From contig JAECYW010000006.1 of NCBI GenBank assembly GCA_023014335.1, positions 310,001 through 374,000 on the forward strand: a stretch of 64,000 nucleotides of DNA, read 5' to 3'. Origin of the DNA: Galerina marginata. Taxonomy: Eukaryota; Basidiomycota; Agaricomycetes; Agaricales; Galerinaceae. Shown here piece after piece: positions 46,524-56,540 of this stretch (position 1 is the stretch's first letter; each line of letters begins with the position of its first letter). Made by a program: the position numbers and the translations under genes. The notes under the pieces were generated by a model. The model had not been told where the DNA came from, did no database searches, and saw only the letters and a list, made by a program, of their open reading frames with translations.

Positions 46524-48722
46524 CTACTCCGAGACCTTGGACCTTTTCTTCGGGCCTCCCTTCGTCTCTTTCTTTGACGCCTTCTGCTTCGCCTTTCCCT
46601 TCTTCTTGGCATCACCGTCAGTCTCGCTGCCATCGTCGTCATCGTCTCCATCGTCCTGCGCAACTTTTCGCTTCTTGCCGTTGCCCTTTCCCTCTTTCCT
46701 GGCGTCGGCACCGTCGTCGTCCTCATCTCTGAATCTATTCGCACGGGCAACGATGTATTGCATTCCATCTTTGGCACCATCCAAATCGTTGACCTTGTCC
46801 AGCAATTTGACGAGCCGATCCTTCAGCGTAGCGATTTTGTTCTTACGCACCGTTTGGTCCTTCGAAATAGCGGTGTAGAAGTCTTCGAGACGAATTCCCT
46901 GGGCCTCGAGGGCGGTGATAATGAACAAGCGCATGCGAGGACTTGGTAAATCAGTCAACAGCGACTCAGTCACCAATTCTCCCTCGACGTCGCACGTCAC
47001 CGACCAAGTCTTCCACCAGATGAGCTCCCACAGAGCGGAGTCGACGGCGCACCCACAGTGCAACAGACCCTCGTCTGGCTCTTTCGCATCCGACTTCTTC
47101 AGCTTCATTACCCGTGGTCCAGGGACCCCAAGGATTTTGAAATACTTCGCGCTCCCCTGACTGTGGCCATCATAATTGCTACCGCTTTTATCCTTCCGCT
47201 GGTGAAAGAGACAACGTGAGTTTGAACGATTAGAAAGCAAGATTGCTTCCCCTAATTCCATTGACGACGTCGCCGCTTCTGGGAGGTATGCTTGGTCGGT
47301 CTGGATGCGAGTCAAGATTTCCTTGCTCAGGCGTAGGCGCTTTGCGGCGTCATCGAAGCCGAAGGCTTCAAAGGCTTTATGGAAGTCCTTTATCGCCAAC
47401 TTTCCATCCGCTGTAGGGTTTATTAGATCGTTACGTCTGGAACACACGGCGCGTACCGGTAAGCTTTTCCTGCTCCTCCTGTGACAATTGCTCCCAAGGA
47501 ACCTTCGCTGAGTCGTCTTTATTCTTAGCGACTAACCGAGGATTGTTAGGACATTTACAACGACAGAGACGGTAACACACCCTTTTTTTTCTTTTCTTTA
47601 GGGGCTGGATTTCCGTCATCGTTGGAGGCTAAGGGTTCTTGGTGAGTAATTGACTAGATCGATATTTAAAAACAACGTACTTTGATCGCCATTCATCTCC
47701 CCAGGAGCGACCTGACCAGTCGCCGTTCCACCACCTCCCACTATCTTTGTAAGTTATCAACTCGATCGTAATTTGAGAATAATTGAATACCTTGTTCGCT
47801 TTCCTTCTCCCCGTTAGAGACCTGATTAGTCGTCTTTCCACCGTCTCCCACAGCGGTTTCTGTCTCGGTAAATTAGACGCGGAGTGAGACAAGGATTAGC
47901 GCGTAATTACCGGCATCTTTTGCTCCATGAGCAACCTCATTAGTCGTCGTTCCGTTAGTCGTCGTTCCGGCTGTATGTTCTACGTCAGCATGTTTGACAT
48001 TTGGTAAGAGATTTCAACGAGGATACTCACCATTGGTCGCCTTGCTGCTATCTTCCGTCCCCGGAGCTACGAGTTCGTCTTGTTAGAGAATCGGCGCGAA
48101 AAGTGTGTCGAGAATTTACCTGCAGCGCCGCCTTGCACCCCAGGCGTAGCTTGCGCGTCCCCTGAGTTTGTCAGCCATTTGGATTAGACACTTGCTGAGA
48201 CATCGAAAAAAATATTCATATTTACCTGCAAGTGCGCCTCCCATCTCCTTCGGGTCGGCTGTTCCCTGGGCTGGTACAGCACTCTCTGGCGGTGGCAGGA
48301 AAGTACTTGCTCCTGCTGTAGCATCGTGAGGTGGAGGTGAGCTGAAAGTAAGGCAGGTTTGACATACGATTGGCTGCCTTATGGGTCGTCATAGCATCCC
48401 CTTGTGGCGGGGCAGAGACTCCTACTCGTGCTGTAGCGTTGTGAGGAACAATTATAACGTCGGGGATAGAAATGGCATACGATTTATATTGTTCGCAGTC
48501 TGAACTGGCCCATTTCGACCTTCCTCGCGTCTCTGGATACCTGTAAAAAGATAGTTCTGACATCGAAACAGCGATATAAGAATATATCGTCTCACCTTCC
48601 GCTTGACTTGGAATCTGGTTCACCGACTGTGGCTTTGAGGTCTTCGCACGTTTTTCTACTTGTGCGTCGGTGTCGGGTTGAGAAGGGTTACTCTTGCCAG
48701 TGGTGGTCGATCCGCCCGACAA
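46524..48722 (-). CDS. hypothetical nuclear protein, 12 exons with all introns in phase 1
   Basis: Exons (minus): 48722-48596, 48540-48481, 48430-48368, 48315-48226, 48161-48120, 48066-48031, 47970-47911, 47859-47791, 47740-47681, 47628-47581, 47531-47457, 47410-46524. The coding sum is 1617 nt, ~538 residues. Every intron is 46-64 nt and in phase 1. Exons 2-11 are 36-90 nt and encode a disordered Gly/Ala/Thr/Asn-rich region; exons 8 and 9 are recognisable duplicates. Exon 12 encodes a ~295-residue folded-looking part (DFHKAFEAFGFDD ... ALWELIWWKTWSV ... MRLFIITALEAQG) and a Lys/Asp-rich tail with putative nuclear signals (KKRK, KKRSK). The 48722 end is a TTG codon: the frame stays open upstream to ~48760 with no ATG, so the 5' end is missing or in an unseen exon. 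No family recognised. Confidence 0.7.
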
Positions 48723-48821
48723 AACTTGTTTTTGACCAGCCTTCCGTGAGCCGTCAGCGCTTCAGCAGAAAACCTACAGAATTGGTATGAAACTGACCAA
48801 CTCTTTTTTTTTGGCCTCAAG

Positions 48822-49345
48822 ACTGGCAGATGCACAAACCGTTCTGCCAGAAAGGAATCAAAACGGCCCCCGACAACGAACTTACCATGTCTTGGCACAG
48901 CGTGCATGAAGAACGCCTCACACAAATTGCTCTTTCGATTATGGAGTCCGGTGCGCCAGACACACTCCCCAGACGTTTGCGCACAGAATTTGTCAAGGTT
49001 TCGTTAATTGAGCGGGACTGTCCGCTAACCACAGCCCCTCACAATAAACTCACATTCCACAAACTCGAAATAAAAAACATCAAGGACGGGTTCAATCCGG
49101 AGGACTACCTTAAATGGTTCCTATGCAACCCTCCCACATGCATTTTTGTGTATTCCCAGTACTCCAAGTTCGATCACATTCGCGATCCCGCCCTCACCAT
49201 CACGTCATCTCCTGTCAATCTCCAAGATTATCCCGCTCCTTTCCCTCCGCTCAAGGCCCAGTTCGATGCATTTCGGTCAGAAATTAACTTCTTCAATTCT
49301 TTTGACATGGCTTTTCCGAATCTGGCCTCTGACGAGATGTATTAG
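48822..49345 (+). pseudogene. MYND-type zinc-finger family gene lacking its 5' half
   Basis: The exon starts after an acceptor (GCCTCAAG) and reads D-W-Q-M-H-K-P-F-C, the last third of a MYND finger, then a C-terminal domain (SWHSVHEERLTQIAL ... FNSFDMAFPN) related to that of the next gene (WHNRHEDRLLKLAVE). The cysteine-rich first exon expected upstream, as in the two following genes, is not there. A donor-like GTATGA at ~48784 would join it to sequence without MYND cysteines. Upstream lies the 5'-truncated end of the divergent 12-exon gene. An ATG at 48830 could start a ~171-residue finger-less protein. Stop at 49345. Confidence 0.65.
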
Positions 49346-49567
49346 ACGTAGCATTTGTCAGAATATAATTTTTGATCTCGGCATCACCCTAATCGAATGC
49401 TAAATTCGCATAAGCTTTCGAATAAACTCCAAGATATTCATCGGGTGTTAAATCCATGTCAAACTTTCAAATAATCTTCTGAGTTTTCGGCGTCGTCGGA
49501 TTCCAAAGTCTCCCTTCTTAAAACAAGTGCCTGCGTTCTTGAATCCCATCCCTTCGATATTTTCCCC

Positions 49568-50323
49568 ATGCCTACACTTTACGAACGCGAGCGCAATTAT
49601 TGCAATGCCGATGGGTGTCTGAATGTCATTATGAACCCAATTCGCTGCCAGCATTGCCCCGAAGTTGCCTCGAATGAGGATACTTTGCCGGATCCCCTTT
49701 TTTATTGCGTACGTGTTTTCACTACCTTTCTCACTCCTCGTTCAAATGTGTCTTTGTTTTTTTGGTCGCAGAGTAATGAGTGTGCAGATAGGCACTGGCC
49801 CTCGCATTCGAAATTCTGCGGCGTTGGGGCTCCTCATGCTAGGCCCCGCCTTGCGATCGCATGGCACAATCGCCACGAGGACCGGTTGCTTAAGCTCGCC
49901 GTCGAACTTTTCCGCCTTTCGGACTCGGATACCTCCAGCGAAAAGGCACGATTTGCGGAGTTCTCTCAACGTTGCAAGGAATACTTCATCTATGTCGAAT
50001 TGATGACCTTTGATTGCCCGCCGGCGCTGCAGGATCACAACCGAGTCCAGCTCCGATCTATACGCTGCACCGAGATATCCAGACTCCCCGAGCGCATGAA
50101 GAATATGATATTTCCGATCTTCCGAAAGGAGGAATGTCCAGTCGCGTTTCTTTACGTCCTCAACTCTCACTTCCCCAACCGAGACCCCGTCGTACGTTCA
50201 TGCACCATTTATTGCAGCCTCGACTGTTTCCCCGCCCCTCTCGAACCCAACCAAGAATCGCTCTTACTCGCGGACCTGTATAGATCGTATACCGAGGACT
50301 TAGATAGGGTGAGAGCGACGTAA
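49568..50323 (+). CDS. MYND-type zinc-finger protein (230 aa)
   Basis: Two exons, 49568-49708 and 49772-50323, with a 63-nt GTACGT...CGCAG intron placed after the Tyr-Cys of the finger. The MYND finger spans residues ~12-64: CNADGC, RCQHC, FYCSNEC, then HWPSHSKFC, giving the C-x4-C, C-x2-C, C-x3-C, H-x3-C pattern. The ~165-residue remainder is shared with its neighbours (WHNRHEDRLLKLAVE, DCP) and matches no enzyme domain I know; there is no SET domain. MYND fingers usually bind proline-rich partners in transcriptional or signalling complexes. Middle member of a three-gene same-strand array. Confidence 0.8.
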   Translation: MPTLYERERNYCNADGCLNVIMNPIRCQHCPEVASNEDTLPDPLFYCVRVFTTFLTPRSNVSLFFWSQSNECADRHWPSHSKFCGVGAPHARPRLAIAWHNRHEDRLLKLAVELFRLSDSDTSSEKARFAEFSQRCKEYFIYVELMTFDCPPALQDHNRVQLRSIRCTEISRLPERMKNMIFPIFRKEECPVAFLYVLNSHFPNRDPVVRSCTIYCSLDCFPAPLEPNQESLLLADLYRSYTEDLDRVRAT

Positions 50324-50496
50324 ATACTTAAAATGTCATTATTCGGACAATTGCATTTTTTATACTTGATTTACGACATTGAGTGAGTCAGACAATTAAG
50401 GTAAGGCAGACGATTTGTCCTTATTGACAGAACACGCGTACAATAAAAACGAGCCCGTTCCTTCCTTCCCTCTATCTCCAGTTGAACCCTACCAAA

Positions 50497-51279
50497 ATGT
50501 CCAAGCGACCAGAACGACCAGAAGTCACTCGCGCGTGCTTTGCTTGCACTGCGCTTCCGCCGAAAGAGATGAAAGCCCTTCGTTGCGCCCGGTGCAATCG
50601 GGCGTATTACTGTGTGCGTAATTGTAATGTGATTTCCACCTCAACCACTGAAGCCGTTTTCTCATAGAACCGGGAATGTCAAAAGAGACATTGGCCACTC
50701 CATAAACCCTACTGCCATCAGGACGGGGTCTCGCCAGCCCAACAGGACGACTTAGGCGTAGCCTACCTTGGGCACAGCAATAGGATGGAAATACTGGTCG
50801 CTGCCTCTATTGGCATGCTTCTCTGCCGGGCGTCGTGGATCTCGAACAATCAAGGCGACCGTCTCGCTGCTTTGGAGAAGGTTTCGCGCGAGGACTTCCC
50901 CTGTTTCGTTTTCACGATCCCCGAGCTCCATGTGAATATGGCTAAGCATACTCGGCTGCTCCTTGCACCGAACGAGTGCCAGCTGGTCCCCGCAGGAGAT
51001 TTCATAAATCTATCCCCAATCTCCCCTTCCTTTCCCATTGAATCAGGGAATTTCTCGCTTAAAATCATCCTTCGGATTTTCCCTACAGAACGACGCACCC
51101 CACCGATTCATCAAATGATCGAAGTCCACATCGACCCTCGGGCCTATCTTAAGCAACCGAAAGGTGGCTGGATCGCACTGCTCTGCGGACTATTGCAAAA
51201 CGATTTATGGATCGTTCAGACTGGTAACGACATCGAGAGTCAGTTTGCGGCTATAGATTCTTTGGGGAAAAATACGTGA
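50497..51279 (+). CDS. MYND-type zinc-finger protein (242 aa)
   Basis: Exon 1 (50497-50613) ends RCARCNRAYYC. A 54-nt intron (GTGCGT...CTCATAG) falls exactly where the intron of the upstream paralog does, and exon 2 (50668-51279) begins NRECQKRHWPLHKPYC. The finger is complete: CFAC, CARC, CNREC, HKPYC. The remaining ~190 residues form a domain whose middle is rich in Pro/Ser (FINLSPISPSFPIESG). It starts about 170 bp after the previous gene's stop, consistent with tandem duplication. Probable protein-interaction factor; no enzymatic domain visible. Confidence 0.82.
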
Positions 51280-51553
51280 AGTGGAAGTCTTGAGTCGGTA
51301 GAGCCGTAGTTCCATAATTCCTTTTTGATAAGTTTAATTTCTTAGATTCGTGCAAAAATTTATCAATGTGCGATTGCGATTGCTATAAGTAACTCCGATT
51401 TCATATGGCACCCAAAAGCTCCGATGTCCCAAATAGTAACCCCACCCAAATTTAGGATATTGCGAAACAAATGGTGAGAGATTTCCAAAAGGGTGTTGAT
51501 TCAATCTTACAAAGCCAAAAGTGTGCTTAAATGGTTCGTCGGCACTAAATATA

Positions 51554-52108
51554 CCTAGCATAGATCCAAGTCATTCGATTCCTCCCCACTCGACTCGGAT
51601 CGTCTATCCTCCTCCTCTTGCTCTTCTTCCTCGGGATCGTCAGACCTGGGGTTGAGCATGGCATAGTACTCGTCTTCAGTATCATAATCTTCTTCATCAC
51701 CTTCGAATTCGTCGTCCTGAGGATACTTGGGCGGTAGGGGAAGCGGAGTATTTTCACGGTACCGCGGTGGGATGTCGGAGGATGAATAGGACTGTGCGAA
51801 GCTTGTGAAAGGGAACGGTAAAGTTCACGAACAAGTGTTGGTAAACCGTCACAGTATTCGTCGAGGTATCCAAATGGCCGATAAATGAGAAACATTCCCG
51901 GCTCCACAATTTCGCCAGTGAAAAGTCGCGCAATTTGCCAGTGGGGCCTTTCGAAGGGACGGTAGACCATGTAACGATTGCTGGACCGACAGCCATCCGA
52001 TTCCAGCTGGATACCCAACCCGAGGGACAAGCAAAAATTCCGAGAAGGATAAAGTATTCCCCCCTCAAGTTGGCCTCTAAGCTGCAGATAACCCTGTATT
52101 ACTAGCAT
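51554..52108 (-). CDS. hypothetical protein with acidic C-terminal tail, frame uncertain
   Basis: ATG at 52108 (MLVIQGYLQLRGQ). The first ~120 codons read plausibly (YMVYRPFERPHWQIARLF ... FLIYRPFGYLDEYC). Near 51800 coding character moves by one base to a frame that begins SYSSSDIPPRYRENTP and ends in a strongly acidic tail (EEEEQEEEDRRSESSGEE) at 51554. No good phase-matching intron was found, so this is either one frameshift or a missed splice. Family unknown. Confidence 0.4.
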
Positions 52109-52531
52109 TAAGGCCAGCCGAAAATTGACTTATAACCTGACTGACCGGTTTAACACCAGCTACGTATGCAAAAACAATGATTTCGGTGGGTTGGGACATG
52201 ACAAAGCCGTTCTGCGGCTTCCGATGGGTAGTCGAGAGGCAACACGGTTTCTATGTATTCAGAATTCAATCTGTCTACTTATGTTTATCTGCTGGATCTA
52301 GTGATCGGCCTCACTACTGACTCATCTGACCGCCAGTCACAAGGCGTTGAGGCATTCAGACTGTTCCGGCCAATTTCGACCGTGTGTGGCTGCGGAGAAT
52401 ATCTTGTCCGAGATCAATGCACGGAAACTAACCAATTGATTGCTGCGAATCATGTCAATAACAACTCTGGCGGGATGGTACCGACAATGTAAATTTTGAT
52501 TACTGACTATCTGTACTATGGACAAGGGTAT

Positions 52532-53272
52532 TTATCTTCGCCTTAAGATTCCACGGTCCATACCGGAAATCTTGTAGCTGACCTCGATTCGTTCCATACT
52601 CACTAAACTTCCACCTATTTGTATTACCAAGCTCATAACCTGTTCCCATGATTCACGGTACCGACTTATCTCTGAAGACAGCTCAGCAAGAAGTCGCCTT
52701 CCCCGAACAATTAGTTTATAACCCTCCTCCGAAAGCTTGTTAATTTTTCCCAAGGCTCCGGTTTGAGGGAAAGGAGTGGCAGAAGACCAGCCGACCAAAA
52801 AATCTGAGGATTTGTCGACGAAATTGATCACGTCGCGGCAGCGCATGTCCCAGCGCTCGACGCGGTCTCTGAATTTCGCAAAGTTCTCTAATAGGTCATG
52901 TATATCTTGCTGAGCTGGCGCGGGATCCGGGGTCGTGTTCCTCTGAGATGAAGCGGAATCAGTGGTCGAGTAGTGTGATGTAGATAATGTCGGATCCGAC
53001 ATCGAATCCGAGGTGGTAAGGGTGACAGCTGCTGCTTCCTTGCTGTAAATCGGTGTTCAGAAATCTAATTTTCTGACAGTTCGCTTGCCTTACCTTTTGC
53101 GCCTTGTCTCCCGTTTTCTCAAAGCATTGGCCGCATAAATTCTTTCGCGGTTTCTGTCGTCAATTAGCATCAATAGAGCCAAATTTTTAAATGAATTCGC
53201 GCACTTTTCTAGGTATCGTTGATGCTTGGTTTTCCCATCAGGGCCTACTTTGGCTTTTCCACCTTTTACCAT
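52532..53272 (-). CDS. hypothetical coiled-coil protein (229 aa)
   Basis: Exon 1 53272-53094, intron 53093-53043 (51 nt, GTAAGG...TTACAG), exon 2 53042-52532. The sum is 690 nt with the frame preserved through RRKSKEAAAVTLTTSD. The ATG at 53272 starts MVKGGKAKVGPDGKTKHQ; the first 60 residues are basic, and a Ser/Thr/Pro linker follows. The C-terminal ~125 residues form a probable helical bundle or coiled coil (DLLENFAKFRDRVERWDMRC ... LAELSSEISRYRESWEQVM). No catalytic motif. Family not recognised; its basic N-terminus would suit a nuclear or nucleic-acid-associated protein. Confidence 0.65.
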
Positions 53273-53829
53273 GTCCAAAGAAAAAACTTTGGTCAAATAA
53301 TTTGACGGCGTGGGGGTACGAAGAGCGAAGTAATAAGTCCGCGCGGTGGCTCGTTAAATATTCCCAAAATGGAAGGGGATGTAACCGGGATTCGACCAGA
53401 ACTTTCGCGCGGGGTGCGACCAGGATGCTACTCTATGAAACAAAATTTCCAAGACCCAGAGCAGCCATTGTTTGCTCAAAAATGCTGCTAAAGGGTCGAG
53501 GTAGGTTACATTGACTGAGGAGCGATGTTGTTTAGTTAAGTGCTTTGAATCGTCAAGATGGGTTAAAGTTTCCATTGACTTGAACAGCATGCTAAATTTA
53601 AATGACACTTACGTCGCGGAAGCCACCAAACACATCAGTTGAAATTATGTTGGTGTGTCTTCATAAATAATCCTCGTACCCTCTTCAGACTGAAATTTGA
53701 ATAGCACTACAACCATACAATTGCTTAATGCTTTCTGAATGACTTGAATAGACGTTCCAGAATTTAAATGACTCATGAGATGCCCGACCGGGAAGGCACC
53801 AAAATACTTACTCAGTTAATACCCTGGCC

Positions 53830-54012
53830 TGCTGTTAGGCGCGGGCTCACAAACCATTTTCATAGTACAATTGGTTTTGATATGACTAGGGCACCATAAA
53901 TAAGACAGACAACTGGTGAGGCGACCTGTTACGCGCGGATTCACAAACAGTTATCGACTACTTATCATAAAATGCGACTAGGGTACCCACAAAAAAATAT
54001 ACTGGCGAAGCG
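53830..54012. repeat. two-copy ~95-bp tandem repeat
   Basis: CTGTTAGGCGCGGGCTCAC / CTGTTACGCGCGGATTCAC, followed by a GACTAGGG(C/T)ACC word and a GGCGA(C/G) end, occur at ~53833 and ~53927 in the same orientation. This lies in the 3' intergenic space of the gene ending at 54053. Confidence 0.55.
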
Positions 54013-54052
54013 ACTCAAATTTTTGGTGGGCCAGAAGTTATTAAGGGTTACA

Positions 54053-55550
54053 CTACTCTCCTAACTGAAGTCTATACTTTGCTATCAATTCGTCCTTCGC
54101 AGCCATCTCAGTTCTCTGTTCTGATAATTGCTTTTGAACCTCCAATAACCTTGCCTGTTCCCCTTGTTTCTGAGCCTCCTGCGCAGCAAGTACTTCGTGC
54201 AACTGTTTAGCCAACTCCTTAGCATCATTGTATTTGGCAGTGGTGAGCGCTTTTGTGGTTTTTTGGAACTGCTGAAATATAGACGTAGTTTCTTGAAGGG
54301 CGTCCTTACGGAGCTTCGACGACGAATAAGTAATCGATGCGCCTGACCCAGATTGCTGGGCTCCGAAAATAAGCCATGCTCCAGTTTCTTCGGCGATTCT
54401 TTCGCACTGTTTCTGTTAGAGAAGAGTCGTCAAGAATCGCAGGATCACATACACGTGAAACAATGTTATCTATTTCCCGCTTGTAACGTTTATTGGCCAT
54501 ATTCGCTTCCTGTATCACTGGGCGCATAGGTTTCTGTCTGGCGACCACTACAAAGGCAGTCGTAATGAGTAAATCAACGAATTTTAGTCTTGGAAAAAAA
54601 CCATTGGATTCGTACGATATTTCTGAGTCCCTTTCATCGCTCCCTCAACAAGACCGTGCGGGGCGTTCCGAAGGGATACTCGAATACGCTTCTTTCCTGG
54701 ACTATCATCTTCGTCTTCGCTGTCATCCCGTGTGTATGCTGGTGCGAGATCATTTGAAGATGAGGTGTGGGTATTATTGAATACCGGCAGAGAGGGTGGC
54801 AAAGGAGCGAAAATGGCCGGAGGGCTAGATGACACGATTGGACTGGATGGGGGGAGCGGGCTAGACATAGGGAGCGGGCTAGACGGCAAGAGAGGGCTTA
54901 AAGTCGGATCTGGAACCCGATCCCTACGATTTTGACTTGGCTCAGTCGGCTCAGTGTTGTGCGACGATGTTGAGGATAGCATCGGGAAACTCCAGCCAGA
55001 CTGTTGGGCGGTAGGGTAACGAATAGACGGATACATGTTCGTAGGGGTTGGATACCACTGCGGAGTGGCTCTATGAGTGTCAATGTAAGACGGCCCAGGT
55101 CTGGTGGGAGTTTGAGGCATGGGTAGTCCAATAAACTAATGCATTTGCCATTTATGAGCATAAGTTACTTCGTTTATTGAAACACTTACCATTTCACCGG
55201 CCGTGGGCATAGCGGGAGGCTGTAAAAAGCACACATTACCGGTTAGTGATTTCCCTGAGGGCTGGTGTAGTGGAAACGAACCAAATAGGAGGTTTGTGGG
55301 AGAGAAACTGCTCCAGCATCTGATACGAGTGCTTCAGGTGCTTCAAGTGGAACGGGACTTGAAGAACTTTCAACTTGAACATTCAAGTTGGCCTTCGAAC
55401 GTCAGAGCTGCAATTAGATTCCCCTCCTAAAGGACACACCTTTCCATTTCGCTTCCTTCCACCACCATGAACTTTGCATTCCGAGAGCCAAGGATTTCTA
55501 GGACAATGACGGCAGCGAGGTTTGGCACGTTTGCGTGGTGTCTTCGCCAT
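54053..55550 (-). CDS. knuckle/coiled-coil family protein, copy A (408 aa)
   Basis: Six exons: 55550-55440, 55392-55282, 55219-55190, 55135-54602, 54533-54453, 54412-54053. All joins are phase 0 and total 1227 nt. The donor at 54601 (ATG/GTTTTT) is weak; the others are standard. The N-terminus is basic with a metal-knuckle pattern, CRHC then C25 and H28 (C-x2-C-x8-C-x2-H, core PRNPWLSE). The middle is Ser/Pro-rich with repeated PLPPSSP-like words. A charged patch (DDSEDEDDSPGKKRIR) follows, then the conserved C-terminal segment CERIAEETGAWLIFGAQQSG and a long Gln/Lys/Glu coiled coil (KELAKQLHEVLAAQEAQKQ). Copy B at 59.1 kb shares the architecture and length. No known function; possibly a DNA- or chromatin-associated protein, by inference only. 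Head-to-head with the SWIM gene, 285 bp apart. Confidence 0.75.
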
Positions 55551-55835
55551 GACGTGGATCGATAAACCCGTTGAGGCGGGAGAGCCGTCGCTGCAGTCCA
55601 CTGAAAAATTAGGTAACCGTGTGTCGTCATCAAATTCAAAGGAGCGGCGCTATTTGGTGACGAATTACCATTTCTACAATATAGGGAGCCACCCTACTAC
55701 TGAGCTTGAGAAATCTCACCGATTAAATAGGAATATGGTTACCTCTTGCCACTTTAGGCGAGTTGGATCACTCTTTACCTTTTGTAGCTTATATTTGGTT
55801 CAGCTTGACCATCTCATTTCGGCACTGATATCCTA
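55551..55835. promoter_or_regulatory. bidirectional promoter region
   Basis: The two start codons (55550 minus, 55836 plus) are 285 bp apart and the genes are divergent, so this interval must hold both promoters. No specific operator motif was recognised. Confidence 0.5.
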
Positions 55836-56526
55836 ATGTGGCATCATACAAAGTCAATATCAATGATGGACTCTAACAACGACCTCAGGCTTACTGCTCC
55901 TTCCTCTGATGACGAAGATCAGATCCAACTTGCACCTGTAGAAGATATTGACCACTTCCTTAGCAGTCCGCAAAAGCGTCAGCGGCTGTTCGAACCAGGA
56001 AAGGGAGGGAAACGACAAAAAACATCATATCCAGATGCATCTTCGAGCACTAGAAACAACGAAATTTCTCCAGGGACAGTCTCCTCTAAAGATCATCAAG
56101 GAGAAAATCCTCACCTCAGCGAAATTGTGGATTTAGAAGGCTCACCCAAAGAAGGCGAAACGACTAATGACTATGCTGACTACGTCGACTGTGTCATGTC
56201 TGGGGCAGCCGGTTTCTTTCAGTTGGAAATGGACCTGTTTGTCGTTCAGGGCTGGGATACGACCCGAAGAAGCGTTAAAGTACGCATTTCATGCAGTTCT
56301 CCACCCTTGTTCTGACTCGTAGCAGACAGGACAATGGTACCATCTTCAGAAAATTCCCGTGGGCTGCAAATTCTCGATCGCATGTTTTTGTCCCCAGCAC
56401 CGCCTCTCTCAGTTTTGTTTTCACGTCCAATTTCTCAATGAATATGGAACACAACAGTTTCCTGCCCTTCAGAATGGCCCAGAAAGTGAGTGCGATGAAA
56501 TTTTTAGGGTTGAACGGTTTACTTAA
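55836..56526 (+). CDS. SWIM-type zinc-finger protein, probably truncated at its 3' end
   Basis: Exon 1 55836-56279 (alternative ATGs at 55863 and 55866), intron 56280-56325 (46 nt, CTGAC branch), exon 2 56326-56526; about 214 residues. The N-terminal half is acidic and disordered with a basic patch (SSPQKRQRLFEPGKGGKR). Exon 2 carries C-x-C-x8-C-x-H (ACFCPQHRLSQFCFHVQFL), the SWIM zinc-finger pattern found in MULE-type and other transposases and in regulatory proteins. The stop lies only 14 bp before the foldback element at 56541. A perfect donor-like GTGAGT at 56485-56490, in phase 1, could instead start an intron into which the transposon inserted, so the original protein may have been longer. 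Divergent from copy A of the knuckle family. Confidence 0.6.
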
Positions 56527-56540
56527 ATCGAAGGTGCTTA

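Noticed and set aside
47431..47619. ATG-initiated reading with a Cys-rich segment (CRCKCPNNPRLV) resembling the knuckle of copies A and B
   Set aside because: That segment is a 49-nt intron with GTGTGT donor, CTAAC branch and TTAG acceptor; splicing it out gives the continuous phase-1 frame of the 12-exon gene.
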